A DNA stretch of 64,000 nt, taken from the NCBI GenBank assembly GCA_947625885.1, contig CANQQA010000005.1, positions 1-64,000 on the forward strand. The letters are read 5' to 3'. This document shows, piece by piece, positions 8,173 to 18,399 of the stretch. Position 1 is the first letter of the stretch. Each line of letters begins with the position of its first letter. A program made the translations under genes and the position numbers. Source of the stretch: an uncultured Bacteroidales bacterium. Its GTDB lineage: Bacteria > Bacteroidota > Bacteroidia > Bacteroidales > UBA11471. The notes beneath the pieces are model-generated. The model did not search any database, was not told the origin of the DNA, and saw only the letters and a program-made list of their open reading frames with translations.

Positions 8173-10656
8173 TTATTTCACGATAAGTCTTTGCGAATAG
8201 GATTTGTCGGCGGTCTGTACTTTGACGGTGTAGACACCGGCAGCAAGGTCATCGACATTCACCGTAACCGCAGCCTCGTTCGTCGATACCGATTTCACGA
8301 CTTGTCCGGCGAGGTTGTAGATAACGACGGTACCCGTAACGTCGGCGGGCAGAGCTACCGTTACATTATCGACGGCAGGATTGGGATATACCTGCATCGT
8401 CACGGCGGCTTCGGTCTCCTGTATGCCTGCCGGCTGATATTCACCGCTTCCGGCAGCCGTAGCGACAGCTATGAGTTTCCATTCGGAAGGAACGACCTCT
8501 TTCTGTTCGGGAGTACCGTCAGCGCCCATAACAGTCTGCATAACAGAGGCTACCCATGTCGTATCGAGTTTGAATTGCGCACCTGCAAATTGGTCGGACA
8601 ATTCTATCTCGAAAGATTCGGGACCTACAATTGCTTTTGAATTTTCGCCATAATAAGCACGATACGATTTCAGCAGTACGAGGGTATCGCCTTCGGCTAC
8701 ATTAAATGTACCGCGAGGAGACAAACCGATTTTTACTTTCGTAATGCTGTCTTCCATAAGGCGGATATCGCGTTGTACCAATACATTGTCGTAATTGTCT
8801 TTATCGGTTACTTTATAAGCTATTTTGGCTCCGTCGTGGAGGAAGAGGCTGGCATTGCTGCCCGATACTCTCACCTTACCGTAGCTCGTGGTATCTCCTA
8901 CTTCGATGGAGTCACGCGGGGCACCCGGTTCAACCGGTCCAACCGGTTCAACCTCTACTTTGGTATATTTTGCTTTCAAAAATTCGTTGCCGCTGGCAAA
9001 GTTTGTCGGGATACCGCCAATAGATTTTCTATAAGAGGTACGACCTGCATGCGAACCGTCGATGCGGAAGGTGGAAACCGACTCATCGCCCGGGTAGAGC
9101 GTTCCGTAAAGTTCGGTGGTGCCGCCTATCGTGCCCGTTCCGCCGATGCGTGCCCCCGGTCGGCAAATCACTACCGGGGCGGTGGGCGATGCTGCCTGTT
9201 GTCCGGTAGCGCAGGTGTTTTCGGGGTCTTCATTGTTGAACATGATGCCGCCTTCATATACGTCGATTCCGTTCGAGAATACATTGTCGATGGCGGTGAT
9301 ATAGTAGGTACCGTGTCCCTCTTTGATAAGACCGGCTCCGCAAGTGTACACCTGATAACCCTCTTTGTCGCTGCCGTTTTTCGTAGCAGAGGTAAACGTT
9401 CCGTCGATACGGGCATCTTTATCGTCGCTGCCGGTCATGATTATCAAGTTGGGGTTAGAATCTTTGTAATAGCCGGCTACAAGACCTTTTTCTTTTACAT
9501 TGAGGCTTCTTGTTCTCAATATGGTGGTATTGTTCGGGTTGTTTACCGACGGGCACGCCAGACAGCCGAGGTTGTCGATGACAAGGTCGATGTTTTTCCA
9601 GTTATAGCAGATTCTTTCCAAAATGGAATCTTTTCCGGCATCGCCGCTTTTGGCAGCTTTCCATACGTTATAAAGCGTACTGTCGCCTTCGGTCTTGGCA
9701 AGGTATTGGCGTCCTTCGTTAGCGCCTTTATGGAGACCGAGAATGAACAGACCTACTGCCGTATCGTTCTCCGCTATATCGTTTTGAATGGTTATCGTTC
9801 CCGAGAATCCGGAGAAGTCGGTGCCATAATCCTCATATTTCGAAGTGCAGTTTTTCGATGACCAGTCGCCGTCTTTGTTAGACCATTGTCCGGTTTCTTC
9901 ATTAAAATAGATTTTTCCGGCATTCGCCGATGCACTGCCGCCTGCAAAGAAGCGGGTTCCGTCGGTGTAGAAATTGATTGTTCCATTACCGGCAATATGC
10001 ACATTGGTATCTATACGCATCTTGCCGTAAGCCGGCAGGTAGAAATCCAACTCGGCGCCGTCGCCGATAATCAGCGAATCGACCTTCAATGCGGGATAAT
10101 AATCTACTTTTGTAGATTTTTCCTTCGACAAAACCAAGGTTGCTTTCGCGCCTTCGGGAACCAGAATTTTGTTGCCGAATACAGCCGATTCGGCGCTCTT
10201 TTTTTGATACCGACCCAGCGTACCGCTTTTCAGCACGGTGGTCATATCTTTCAGCTCGATATCGGTGTAGAATGCACCCTCGCCCTCTTTCACCAATTGG
10301 GCGCCATTGGTTCCTGTTATGGATAACTTACGGGTAGAGGGCGTAACATTGAAGCGAACCGAGTCGGCGACTGCCCTTATACCGACACTCTTTATGTCAG
10401 CATTAAGCAAAACGGTAAACTCTGTCGTATCTATTTTCCGTGTTACCGAATCGACAAAAAAGGCTAATTCACTATCCTTATAGCTACCGCCGAATAAGGT
10501 GGACATGGGAGCGGTTTGCCCCAGCCAATTAGCGCTGTTCCAACCATACGATCCATCATCATTGTGAGTCAATGGAGCGAAATTTCTCGGCGCATTCTGC
10601 GCAAATGCACCTGTCGTCATCAATGCAAATGCAGCCAAAATAGTAATTTTTTTCAT
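8173..10656 (-). CDS. Large secreted protein with T9SS type A sorting domain
   Basis: An 827-residue protein with a signal peptide (MKKITILAAFALMTTGAFAQ) and a full-length T9SS type A C-terminal domain in about the last 75 residues (YPNPAVDNVTV, IYNLAGQVVKS, LAAGVYTVKV, SQRLIVK). The middle is rich in beta-strand, Gly and Asn; LIKEGHGTYYITAIDN with GIDVYEGGIMFNNE and IGGTGTIGG resembles autotransporter-associated beta-helix repeats, so a surface beta-helix is likely. It should cross the inner membrane by Sec and the outer membrane by the T9SS, then be processed by PorU. Its target or enzymatic role is unknown. It is a single-gene unit ending at a bidirectional terminator. Confidence 0.85.
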   Translation of the reverse strand: MKKITILAAFALMTTGAFAQNAPRNFAPLTHNDDGSYGWNSANWLGQTAPMSTLFGGSYKDSELAFFVDSVTRKIDTTEFTVLLNADIKSVGIRAVADSVRFNVTPSTRKLSITGTNGAQLVKEGEGAFYTDIELKDMTTVLKSGTLGRYQKKSAESAVFGNKILVPEGAKATLVLSKEKSTKVDYYPALKVDSLIIGDGAELDFYLPAYGKMRIDTNVHIAGNGTINFYTDGTRFFAGGSASANAGKIYFNEETGQWSNKDGDWSSKNCTSKYEDYGTDFSGFSGTITIQNDIAENDTAVGLFILGLHKGANEGRQYLAKTEGDSTLYNVWKAAKSGDAGKDSILERICYNWKNIDLVIDNLGCLACPSVNNPNNTTILRTRSLNVKEKGLVAGYYKDSNPNLIIMTGSDDKDARIDGTFTSATKNGSDKEGYQVYTCGAGLIKEGHGTYYITAIDNVFSNGIDVYEGGIMFNNEDPENTCATGQQAASPTAPVVICRPGARIGGTGTIGGTTELYGTLYPGDESVSTFRIDGSHAGRTSYRKSIGGIPTNFASGNEFLKAKYTKVEVEPVGPVEPGAPRDSIEVGDTTSYGKVRVSGSNASLFLHDGAKIAYKVTDKDNYDNVLVQRDIRLMEDSITKVKIGLSPRGTFNVAEGDTLVLLKSYRAYYGENSKAIVGPESFEIELSDQFAGAQFKLDTTWVASVMQTVMGADGTPEQKEVVPSEWKLIAVATAAGSGEYQPAGIQETEAAVTMQVYPNPAVDNVTVALPADVTGTVVIYNLAGQVVKSVSTNEAAVTVNVDDLAAGVYTVKVQTADKSYSQRLIVK

Positions 10657-10820
10657 GATACTTTTTGTTTATTATTTGGTTATTAACAAAATACGTTTCC
10701 CGTTGTCCATACCGATTCACAGGTACGGAATTTCGTTTACAAATAAAGCACTTATCCCGTCGGAGAGGAATTACCGTTTTGACAGAAACAGTATGTTTTT
10801 TGATTTTACCCGCAGCGGGG

Positions 10821-11714
10821 TCAGGGGTTCATGCGGCGGTCGAGGGTGCAGATGAAACCCAGCTTGTAGAGGTCGAGCAGGCGCAGGCGGGGGCGGCAGC
10901 CGAGCAGGTTGCGGCGCAAGGGGCGGCGGCAGAGGGCGAACATCAGACGCACAAGGGGTTGCAAGCCGAGCCGCCGCAGGCGCTCCTGCACGCCGAGTAT
11001 GCGCACGCAGCCGTGCAGGCGGTAGCGGTAGCGGAGGGCATTGACGAGGGTCGATTCGGTCTTGCGCAGGTAGCCGGCATTGGTGTCGGCAATGGGGTGT
11101 ACGACGGGGTTGTCGATGTAGCGCACGGGCACTCGGGCGGCTTGCAGCTCTTTGCCGAAAAGGGTGTCTTCGTGCCCGTAGGTGGTGATTTCGTCGCAGA
11201 AGCGCACCTGCTCGAAAACGGCGCGCGGCGCCATGCAGCTGAATGCGGCGAACGAAGCGTAGGGGGCGCGGGCACGCTCCTGCGCCGTGTGTTCTTCGCG
11301 CGCCTGCGCATAGACATAGCGCAGGCTGCCGCGCGGGTCGATGCCGGCGGGCGGACGGAAAACGATGGTGCCGCAGACGACGGAACGCCCGTCGGCAGCC
11401 TCGACGTAGCGGGCGAGAAAGCGGTCGTCGGCGGGCATGAGGTCGCTGTCGAGCCACAGCAGGTGGTCGTATCGCGCCTGCTCCGCCAGAAAATTGCGCA
11501 TGTATGCCAGCCCCCTGTTCTCGGAGCGCTCGATAAGGCGGGCGTGCGGCAGGCTGTTTATCGCGCGGTTGGCGGCTCGGGCGGCGGCATCGTCGGAGGC
11601 GTCGTCGCCGACGATGATTTCGCAGGGCACCGACAGGGCGTCGGCTTGCGCCGAGAGGGCGGCGACGAAGGCGGTGCAGCGGCAATTGTAAACGGGTATG
11701 AGTATCGAGAGCAT
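10821..11714 (-). CDS. Family 2 glycosyltransferase
   Basis: A 297-residue GT-A fold enzyme. It begins with the GT2 strand MLSILIPVYN, has EIIVGDDASDD (residues 32-42), the NRGLAYMRN helix, and the metal-binding DxD motif LDSDL (Asp89, Asp91). It should transfer a nucleotide-activated sugar to a glycan or lipid acceptor at the cytoplasmic membrane face; specificity is unknown. The start at 11714 follows the PorE-like gene stop by 11 bp, so they are probably one transcript. A longer frame continuing upstream to 12422 lies antiphase inside the neighbour and was rejected. Confidence 0.9.
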   Translation of the reverse strand: MLSILIPVYNCRCTAFVAALSAQADALSVPCEIIVGDDASDDAAARAANRAINSLPHARLIERSENRGLAYMRNFLAEQARYDHLLWLDSDLMPADDRFLARYVEAADGRSVVCGTIVFRPPAGIDPRGSLRYVYAQAREEHTAQERARAPYASFAAFSCMAPRAVFEQVRFCDEITTYGHEDTLFGKELQAARVPVRYIDNPVVHPIADTNAGYLRKTESTLVNALRYRYRLHGCVRILGVQERLRRLGLQPLVRLMFALCRRPLRRNLLGCRPRLRLLDLYKLGFICTLDRRMNP

Positions 11715-11725
11715 GACGGCAGGGG

Positions 11726-13702
11726 CTACATGAGACGGTAATCGACATCGAGCACACGGAACTCGGTGCGGCGGTTGAGGGCATTGGCAATCTCCTGCAA
11801 ATCGGGGGGCAGGGCGAGTATGTATTCTTCGGTGAGGACGTCGCCCTCGCGAAACTCGGGATATTCGCGCGCCTGCCGGCGGGTGATGACGCGGGGCTGC
11901 GTCTTGCCGTAGCCTTTGGGCGTGAGGCGGTCGGGGGCTACGCCGTGCCGTATGAGGTAGTCGACGACGGCGCGGGCGCGTCGCTCGGAGAGGCGGAGGT
12001 TGTAGTCGTCGCTGCCCTTCATGTCGGTGTGGGCGCTCAACTCTATCGACACGTTGGGGTTGTCTTCGAGGGTGCGAATGATGCCGTCGAGGGCGGCAGC
12101 CGACTCGGGGGTGAGGTCGGCACGGTCGAACTCGTAAAAGACGTTTTCGACGATGACGGGCTTGTCGATGGCGGCGAGAATGAAATCGAGCCCGTAGGTC
12201 TCGTCGCGCTCCTCGGAATCGCTGGTGAACTCGCCGCGCGAATTGAGGTATCCGCGGCAGCCCGCCATCATGACGTAATCGACGCCCAGATTGAGCGGGA
12301 AACGGTAGGTGCCGTCGTCGCGGGCATAGGCTTTCCGGTTGGAGCCGTCCTTGCCCACGATGCGTATCACGGCGTTGGGCACGGGCTCCTCGTCTTGGTC
12401 GAGTACATAGCCGGTAATCCATATTTCGAGGCGGGGCAGCTCGAAGCTGAAAATATGGTCGTAGCCGCGCGCGTCGTTACGGTTGGAACTGAAAAATCCG
12501 GCTTCGCGCCCGGTCTCGAAAGTGATGCCGAAATCGTCGCCGGCGGAATTGACGGGGACGCCGAGGTTTTCGATTTTCCAGACGCCGAACTCGTTGAGCG
12601 TGGCGCGGAAGAGGTCGAGCCCGCCCAAGCCCGGGTGACCGTCGGAGGCAAAATAGAGGTCGCCGTTGTCGCGTATGTAGGGGAACATTTCGTCGCCGGC
12701 GGTGTTGATTTGCACGCCGAGATTTTCGGCGATGCCGTCGCGGGCTTGGAGGTCGATGCGGTAGAGGTCTTTTCCGCCGGAGCCGCCGGGCATGTCGGAG
12801 GCGAAATAGAGGTATCGCCCGTCGGGCGAGACGGCGGGGTGGGCAAAGGCAGAGAGGGTGTCGCCGGTAATGGGAAAGGGCACGGGTGCGCTCCACTTGG
12901 CATCGGAGCGCGAGGAGGTGCATATCTCGACGGAGGTATCTATGCCCTCCTCGTGGCGGGCGCGGGTGAGGTACATCGTGTTGCCGTCGGGCGAAAAGGC
13001 GATGATGCCTTCGTCGGCTTCGGTATTGACGCCGCCTTCGGCGGGTTCGGGACGCAGCCAGACGCCTTTTTCGTTTTTCTTGGCGAAAAATATGTCGTTG
13101 CTCTTGATGCCGGTGATGTCGCTCTTTTTGTCGCCGGAGGCTTTGTCGTTGGCGGAGCAGAAATAGAGCAGGTCGTTTTCGGTGCCGAGAAACATGGGGG
13201 CGCACTCGCTGCGGCGGGAGTTGAAGAGTTTGGCGGGCTTCACGACGTAACGGGTGGGTGCGGCTTTCCACCCGGGTGCGGCGTCGCAGCCGCGCACGCC
13301 GTTCAGCGCGAGGCGGTCGTCGGGGTCGTATTGGAGATAGGCGGCATATTGCTTGCGGGCTTCCTTGTACTTGCCCTGCATGTGGAGCTCGCGCGCCAGA
13401 TAATAGACGGCAATGCTGTCGGGGTATTTGTAGCGCACGGCATTCTGGTAGCCCGCCGCGGCACGGGGGGCGGAGTTCAGCCGGCGGTAGCACTCGCCGA
13501 TGCGGAAGGCTATCTGCGCCCGCACGGGCTTGTCTTTCGGAGAAGTCTTGTTGTAGACCTTGCGGTAGGTGGCTGCGGCGGCAAAATACTCGCCCCGCTC
13601 GTACTGCGCATGGGCAGTGGAGAGCTTGGCTCCGCAGCCCGCCGCCGCCAAAAGCAGGAGGCAGCCCGCAGAGAGGGTGAGGTATTTCAACACGCGAATC
13701 AT
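11726..13702 (-). CDS. PorE-like OmpA-family lipoprotein with TPR, propeller and CarboxypepD_reg domains
   Basis: A 658-residue lipoprotein with signal peptide and lipobox LAAAGC (Cys23). Domains in order: TPR-like helices (about 30-150), PD40/WD40-like beta-propeller repeats (about 170-410, with SPDGRYLYFASD and DNGDLYFASDG blades), a carboxypeptidase-regulatory-like domain (about 425-510), and a C-terminal OmpA peptidoglycan-binding domain (SAHTDMKGSDDYNLRLSERR). This is the four-domain order of PorE (PG1058) of Porphyromonas gingivalis, a T9SS part anchored to peptidoglycan. Bacteroidota have several paralogues with this order, so PorE identity is an inference supported by porT and porU in the same window. 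Confidence 0.75.
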   Translation of the reverse strand: MIRVLKYLTLSAGCLLLLAAAGCGAKLSTAHAQYERGEYFAAAATYRKVYNKTSPKDKPVRAQIAFRIGECYRRLNSAPRAAAGYQNAVRYKYPDSIAVYYLARELHMQGKYKEARKQYAAYLQYDPDDRLALNGVRGCDAAPGWKAAPTRYVVKPAKLFNSRRSECAPMFLGTENDLLYFCSANDKASGDKKSDITGIKSNDIFFAKKNEKGVWLRPEPAEGGVNTEADEGIIAFSPDGNTMYLTRARHEEGIDTSVEICTSSRSDAKWSAPVPFPITGDTLSAFAHPAVSPDGRYLYFASDMPGGSGGKDLYRIDLQARDGIAENLGVQINTAGDEMFPYIRDNGDLYFASDGHPGLGGLDLFRATLNEFGVWKIENLGVPVNSAGDDFGITFETGREAGFFSSNRNDARGYDHIFSFELPRLEIWITGYVLDQDEEPVPNAVIRIVGKDGSNRKAYARDDGTYRFPLNLGVDYVMMAGCRGYLNSRGEFTSDSEERDETYGLDFILAAIDKPVIVENVFYEFDRADLTPESAAALDGIIRTLEDNPNVSIELSAHTDMKGSDDYNLRLSERRARAVVDYLIRHGVAPDRLTPKGYGKTQPRVITRRQAREYPEFREGDVLTEEYILALPPDLQEIANALNRRTEFRVLDVDYRLM

Positions 13703-13825
13703 ATGCTTATATACATTATATATACGTAAACGACGCCGTTTTATTTTACCGCCGCCCGCACGGCAGGGAAATTTTTTTCGAGAGCCTTTTCCCCGCCCGA
13801 AAGAGCGGAGCCGACGAAAAATCAT

Positions 13826-13833
13826 TATCTTTG
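13826..13833 (+). promoter_or_regulatory. Promoter -7 box abutting the VanZ start codon
   Basis: TATCTTTG matches TAnnTTTG and ends only 4 bp before the ATG at 13838, so the predicted mRNA would be leaderless or nearly so. Confidence 0.45.
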
Positions 13834-13837
13834 CGGC

Positions 13838-14236
13838 ATGAAATTTTTACGACGCTATTACCTTACGCTCATCGTGGCGGCTGCCATTTTGGTGCTGTCG
13901 CTGGCGCACTTCGCACCCGACAGCGACCTGCCCGACATTCCTTATCTCGACAAGGCGGCGCACTGCCTGATGTATCTGGGTTTGGTGGCGACGTTCTGTT
14001 TCGACCTCTACCGCTCGACGCCCGCACGCTCCTCGTACCGGAAACCGCTGTGGACGGGGTGGCTGCTCGCCGTGCTGCTGGGCGGCGCCATGGAGGCGGC
14101 ACAACTCTGCCTCACGACGTACCGGTCGGGCGACTGGGGCGACATGGCAGCCAACCTGCTGGGCGCCACGCTGGGCATCGTGGCGGGAATATTCGTGTCG
14201 AAACCGCTATCCGCCCGCATCGGGCGTTACTTCTGA
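13838..14236 (+). CDS. VanZ-family membrane protein
   Basis: A 132-residue integral membrane protein with four predicted transmembrane helices and the VanZ pattern SLAHFAPDSDLPDI..DKAAHCLMYLGL in the first half. VanZ proteins are small membrane proteins of unclear biochemical function; the founder gives low-level teicoplanin resistance, but chromosomal members like this are widespread and should not be read as resistance genes. Its 3' end overlaps the convergent MerR gene by 30 bp. The promoter lies directly against the start codon. Confidence 0.85.
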   Translation: MKFLRRYYLTLIVAAAILVLSLAHFAPDSDLPDIPYLDKAAHCLMYLGLVATFCFDLYRSTPARSSYRKPLWTGWLLAVLLGGAMEAAQLCLTTYRSGDWGDMAANLLGATLGIVAGIFVSKPLSARIGRYF

Positions 14237-14623
14237 GGAGGGCTCGCCGCCTGCCTGCGGCTCGGCGGCGGACTTCGCACCGGCAGACAACTCGCGGCAA
14301 ATATCGGCAAGCTCGGCGCGTATGGCACGCAGCCGGCTGATGACTTCGTAGCGCGCCTCGGTTTCGGCAGGCTTCTTGCGCAACCGCTCTTTGGCGCCGC
14401 TCAACGTCATGCCCTGCTCTTTGAGCAGATGATAAATCAATCCGATGTTGCGTATGTCTTTGGCGGTATAGGAACGTATCTGACGCTTGTTGTCGGAACG
14501 CTTGGGGGCGATGATGTCGAACTCCTTTTCCCAAAAACGCAGCGTAGGCTCGCTCACGCCGAAATGCTGCGCCACTTCGGTAATGGTGTAAAACATTTTT
14601 TCGGGGAGCTCTTTCCTTTTCAT
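14207..14623 (-). CDS. MerR-family transcriptional regulator
   Basis: A 138-residue protein with an N-terminal MerR winged-helix domain (FYTITEVAQHFGVSEPTLRFWEKEF, residues 11-35, then RQIRSYTAKDIRNIGLIYHLLKEQG in pieces) and a short helical dimerisation tail without conserved cysteines, so no metal-sensing site is evident. It belongs to the MerR type found next to M23 peptidase genes in Bacteroidota. It is transcribed after the M23 gene with a 13-bp gap. The last ten codons overlap the 3' end of the opposing VanZ gene. Target promoters are unknown. Confidence 0.9.
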   Translation of the reverse strand: MKRKELPEKMFYTITEVAQHFGVSEPTLRFWEKEFDIIAPKRSDNKRQIRSYTAKDIRNIGLIYHLLKEQGMTLSGAKERLRKKPAETEARYEVISRLRAIRAELADICRELSAGAKSAAEPQAGGEPSSEVTPDAGG

Positions 14624-14636
14624 GCCGACGCCTCCG

Positions 14637-15608
14637 TCAATCCATCACCAGCCCGTTGTTTTCAGCCAGCTGTATCATCAGGTCGTAGTCTTCGGGCGTG
14701 AGGTCGAAGAAATAATAGTTGATGGGATTCTGGTGTTTTCCCTTGTAAATGACTTCGTAGTGCAGGTGAGGACCGGTGGACTTTCCGGTGCTGCCGACTT
14801 CGGCGACCACCTCGCCGCGCACCACCCGCTTGCCCCGCGTGGTGGTAATCTTGCTCAAATGCCCGTAAAGGGTGCGGTAGTTGTAGCCGTGGTCGATGAC
14901 CACCGTGTTGCCGTAGCCCTGCTTCCAACCGGTGAAAGCCACCGTGCCGTTGGCGGTGGAATAGACCTGCGTGCCGGTGTTGGCAGCAAAGTCCATGCCG
15001 GCGTGGAACTTGCGCGTGTGATAAATGGGGTCGATGCGCCAGCCGTAGCCCGAGGCGGTGCGCTTCAAATCTTTGTTGGAAATGGGCTGAATGGCGGGCA
15101 GGCAGTTGATGCGGTCGTCGTTCTTGCGCGCCAACTCCACGATTTCGTTGAACGAATTGCTCTGCACATAGAGCTGCCGGCGCAGGAGGTCGAGCTTCTT
15201 GGTGGAGGAGACGATAAGCTCGGCATCGCCCAGATTCTGCAACTCGCGGTAGTGGGAGTCGTTGGCAATACCGGCGTTGCGGGTCTCGGCGTCGATAGGA
15301 TTCGCCTGCATGATGATGCGGTAGAGGTTGTCGTCGCGCTGCTGCACGTCGTTCATCACCTCCAACGCCTCGTCGAGCCGGTGGGAGAGAATGCGGTACT
15401 GGGTGTTCATCTGCTCGTTGTCTTCGCGCAGCTTCTTTTCGCGGGGAGACTCGTAGAACTTGTCGAACAACAAAAAGAACACCACCCCGAAAACCACGCA
15501 GAAAAACAAGTAACGCACCACTGCCCACACACGCGCGCCTATCGACAAATATACGCGCTCGTAGGTAAGTGTGTTCGGATTGTACTTGTAATAAATCTTG
15601 CGTGCCAT
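14637..15608 (-). CDS. M23-family (LytM) peptidoglycan endopeptidase, membrane anchored
   Basis: A 323-residue protein with a cytoplasmic N-terminus, one membrane helix (about residues 28-48), a coiled-coil stretch (about 52-150) and a C-terminal LytM/peptidase M23 domain. Zinc-ligand motifs are visible: FHAGMDFAA (His and Asp) and the PHLHYEV His-x-His motif. It should cut peptide cross-links in peptidoglycan or act as an amidase activator. The start at 15608 (MARKIYYKYN) is supported by family N-termini and by the promoter about 70 bp upstream. It leads a two-gene operon with the MerR gene. Confidence 0.93.
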   Translation of the reverse strand: MARKIYYKYNPNTLTYERVYLSIGARVWAVVRYLFFCVVFGVVFFLLFDKFYESPREKKLREDNEQMNTQYRILSHRLDEALEVMNDVQQRDDNLYRIIMQANPIDAETRNAGIANDSHYRELQNLGDAELIVSSTKKLDLLRRQLYVQSNSFNEIVELARKNDDRINCLPAIQPISNKDLKRTASGYGWRIDPIYHTRKFHAGMDFAANTGTQVYSTANGTVAFTGWKQGYGNTVVIDHGYNYRTLYGHLSKITTTRGKRVVRGEVVAEVGSTGKSTGPHLHYEVIYKGKHQNPINYYFFDLTPEDYDLMIQLAENNGLVMD

Positions 15609-15678
15609 GGTCTCGGATATTTCACCCGCCAAAAGGAAAAAACAACCGTCGATGCGATTTTTTATCCCTTAGTGGCGG

Positions 15679-15706
15679 CAAAAGTAATATTTTTGGTCTA
15701 TTTTTG
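15679..15706. promoter_or_regulatory. Divergent promoters for M23 peptidase and alaS
   Basis: On the minus strand TACTTTTG (15686-15679) and on the plus strand TATTTTTG (15699-15706) are both TAnnTTTG -7 boxes, placed back to back between the divergent genes. Confidence 0.5.
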
Positions 15707-15759
15707 CAAACGCTTTTGCACAAAAGCTCCATTTCTTTTGAATAATTAAAACAACCGAT

Positions 15760-18381
15760 ATGCTTACAGCCAAGGAAATCCGCGAATCGTTCAAAAACTT
15801 TTTCGCCTCGAAACAACACCGCATCGTACCGTCGGCACCGATGGTCGTGAAAGACGACCCGACCCTGATGTTCACCAACGCCGGCATGAACCAATTCAAA
15901 GACATCATTCTGGGCAACGCACCCGCCAAATACCGCCGCGTGGCAGACTCGCAGAAATGCCTGCGCGTGAGCGGCAAACACAACGACCTCGAAGAGGTGG
16001 GCCTCGACACGTACCACCACACGATGTTCGAAATGCTGGGCAACTGGTCGTTCGGCGACTACTTCAAAAAAGAGGCTATCGACTGGGCGTGGGAGTATCT
16101 GGTCGACGTGCTGAAACTCAACCCCGACCGACTGTATGCCACCGTGTTCGAAGGGTACGCCCCCGAAGGTCTGGAACGCGACAACGAAGCCGCCTCCTAC
16201 TGGGAAAAACACCTGCCTGCCGCCCATATCATCAACGGCAACCGCCACGACAACTTCTGGGAAATGGGCGACACGGGTCCCTGCGGTCCCTGCTCGGAAA
16301 TACACATCGACCTGCGCAGCGACGCCGAACGCGCCGAAACCGACGGTCTCACGCTCGTGAACCAAAGCCACCCGCAAGTCATCGAAATATGGAACCTCGT
16401 GTTCATGCAGTACAACCGCAAAGCCGACGGCTCGCTGGAACCGCTGCCGGCAAAGGTCATCGACACGGGCATGGGCTTCGAACGGCTCTGCATGGCGTTG
16501 CAGGGAAAGACCTCGAACTACGACACCGACGTGTTCCAGCCGCTGATAAAAGCTATCGGCAAAATCGCCGGCAAACACTACGGCGACGACGCCCGCTGCG
16601 ACATCGCCATGCGCGTGGTCGCCGACCATATACGCACCATCGCTTTCTCTATCACCGACGGACAGCTGCCGTCGAACGCCAAGGCGGGCTACGTGATACG
16701 CCGCATCTTACGACGGGCAGTGCGCTACGGATATACGTTCCTCGACCAGCAGCAGGCATTCCTCTACAAGCTGCTGCCCACCCTCATCGAGACGATGGGC
16801 GACGCCTACCCCGAACTGTCGGCACAGAAACCGCTGATAGAGAAAGTTATCAAAGAGGAGGAGGAGGCTTTCCTCCGCACCCTCTCGACGGGTATGCGGC
16901 TGCTCGAAAAGGTAATGGGCGACGCCCGCGCCGCCGGCAAAACGAGTATCAGCGGCGACGACGCTTTCGTGCTGTACGACACATACGGATTCCCGCTCGA
17001 CCTAACGGAACTGATTTTGAAAGAAAATAACCTGTCGGTGGATACCGACCGCTTCAACGTGCGTATGCAGGAACAGAAGGAGCGCGCCCGCAACGCCGCT
17101 GCCACCGAAACGGGCGACTGGGTGGTGCTGCACGAGGGCGAACCGCAATTCGTGGGCTACGACATGCTGTCGTGCGACACCGAAATACTCCGCTACCGAA
17201 AGATACGCCAAAAGAACAAGGAGTATTACCAGCTCGTGCTCTCCACCACGCCGTTCTACGCCGAAATGGGCGGTCAGGTGGGCGACACCGGCACGCTGAC
17301 ATCGGACGACGACAAAGTGGCTGTCATCGCCACCAAACGGGAAAATAACCTCGGCGTACACCTCGTGGAAAAACTGCCGTCGGACGTTACGGCAACGTTC
17401 CGCGCCGAAGTGAATGCCGAAGAGCGGCTGGCTACCGCCTGCAACCACACGGCGACCCACCTGCTGCACGAGGCACTGCGCGAAGTACTCGGCACGCACG
17501 TGGAACAGAAAGGTTCGCAGGTTTCGCCGCTGGGGCTGCGATTCGACTTCTCTCACTTCCAGAAAGTTACACCGGAAGAATTGCGCGAGGTGGAACGGCG
17601 CGCCAACCTGAAAGTACGCGCCTGTCTGCCGCTCGACGAACACCGCAACGTGCCTATCGCCGAAGCGAAAGCAATGGGCGCCATGGCGCTTTTCGGCGAG
17701 AAATACGGCGAAGAGGTGCGCGTAATACGCTACGGCTCGTCGATAGAGCTGTGCGGCGGTACGCACGTCGCCAACACGGGACAGATAGGCATGATACGCA
17801 TCGTGTCGGAAAGCTCCACCGCCGCCGGCATCAGACGTATCGAAGCCATCACGGCGGCTCAGGTGGAAAAACGTATCAACACGCTGCACGACACCCTCGA
17901 AACGATACGCTCGATTTTCAACAACGCTCCCGACATCACGGCGGCTATCCGCCGCACCATCGAGGAGAACGGCGACCTCAAAAAACGGGCGGAAGAGTTT
18001 GCCCGCGAAAAACTCGCCACGATAAAAGAAAAGCTGCTCCAAAATATGCTGCATATCAACGGTATAAACGTCATCGTCCTGCAAATGCCGCTGGCGCCGG
18101 ACACCGTGAAGAATCTGGCTTTCCGGCTGCGGGAGGAGCAAACCGACCGCTTCCTTTTCGTTGCCGGTACGGTCGATACCGCCAACAAACCGCTGCTTAC
18201 CGTTTCGCTGAGCGACGACTTGGTGAAAGCCGGTCTCAGTGCATCGACGCTCGTGCGCAACGCCGCCAAACAGATACAGGGCGGCGGCGGCGGTCAAGCC
18301 CATTTCGCCCAAGCCGGCGGAAAAAATGCCGACGGCATTTCGGTGGCTGTCGATGAAATCGTTAAGGCGGTTACCCAATAA
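15760..18381 (+). CDS. alaS: Alanine--tRNA ligase
   Basis: A cytoplasmic class II aminoacyl-tRNA synthetase of 873 residues, the usual bacterial AlaRS length. Seen in order: catalytic core from [15 protein letters not shown] with [24 protein letters not shown] and GCSE-like GPCSEIH; tRNA recognition helices; the editing domain with the zinc motif [11 protein letters not shown] (HxxxH) and later CGGTHV; and the C-terminal C-Ala region with the glycine stretch [14 protein letters not shown]. It charges tRNA-Ala and clears Ser/Gly mischarging. It is a single-gene unit ending at a strong hairpin. Confidence 0.98.
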   Translation: MLTAKEIRESFKNFFASKQHRIVPSAPMVVKDDPTLMFTNAGMNQFKDIILGNAPAKYRRVADSQKCLRVSGKHNDLEEVGLDTYHHTMFEMLGNWSFGDYFKKEAIDWAWEYLVDVLKLNPDRLYATVFEGYAPEGLERDNEAASYWEKHLPAAHIINGNRHDNFWEMGDTGPCGPCSEIHIDLRSDAERAETDGLTLVNQSHPQVIEIWNLVFMQYNRKADGSLEPLPAKVIDTGMGFERLCMALQGKTSNYDTDVFQPLIKAIGKIAGKHYGDDARCDIAMRVVADHIRTIAFSITDGQLPSNAKAGYVIRRILRRAVRYGYTFLDQQQAFLYKLLPTLIETMGDAYPELSAQKPLIEKVIKEEEEAFLRTLSTGMRLLEKVMGDARAAGKTSISGDDAFVLYDTYGFPLDLTELILKENNLSVDTDRFNVRMQEQKERARNAAATETGDWVVLHEGEPQFVGYDMLSCDTEILRYRKIRQKNKEYYQLVLSTTPFYAEMGGQVGDTGTLTSDDDKVAVIATKRENNLGVHLVEKLPSDVTATFRAEVNAEERLATACNHTATHLLHEALREVLGTHVEQKGSQVSPLGLRFDFSHFQKVTPEELREVERRANLKVRACLPLDEHRNVPIAEAKAMGAMALFGEKYGEEVRVIRYGSSIELCGGTHVANTGQIGMIRIVSESSTAAGIRRIEAITAAQVEKRINTLHDTLETIRSIFNNAPDITAAIRRTIEENGDLKKRAEEFAREKLATIKEKLLQNMLHINGINVIVLQMPLAPDTVKNLAFRLREEQTDRFLFVAGTVDTANKPLLTVSLSDDLVKAGLSASTLVRNAAKQIQGGGGGQAHFAQAGGKNADGISVAVDEIVKAVTQ

Positions 18382-18399
18382 TTCCACCTTAATATATAA

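Noticed and set aside
11715-12422. N-terminal extension of the GT2 frame
   Set aside because: Arg/Pro-rich out-of-phase reading of the PorE-like gene; the GT2 fold begins at MLSILIPVYN.
11945-13729. 594-residue plus-strand frame
   Set aside because: Antisense of the PorE-like gene, Gly/Val-rich low-complexity product.
13838-14236. Glycopeptide resistance gene
   Set aside because: Only a VanZ-family protein is present, without vanA/H/X or a regulator; VanZ homologues are common in ordinary genomes.
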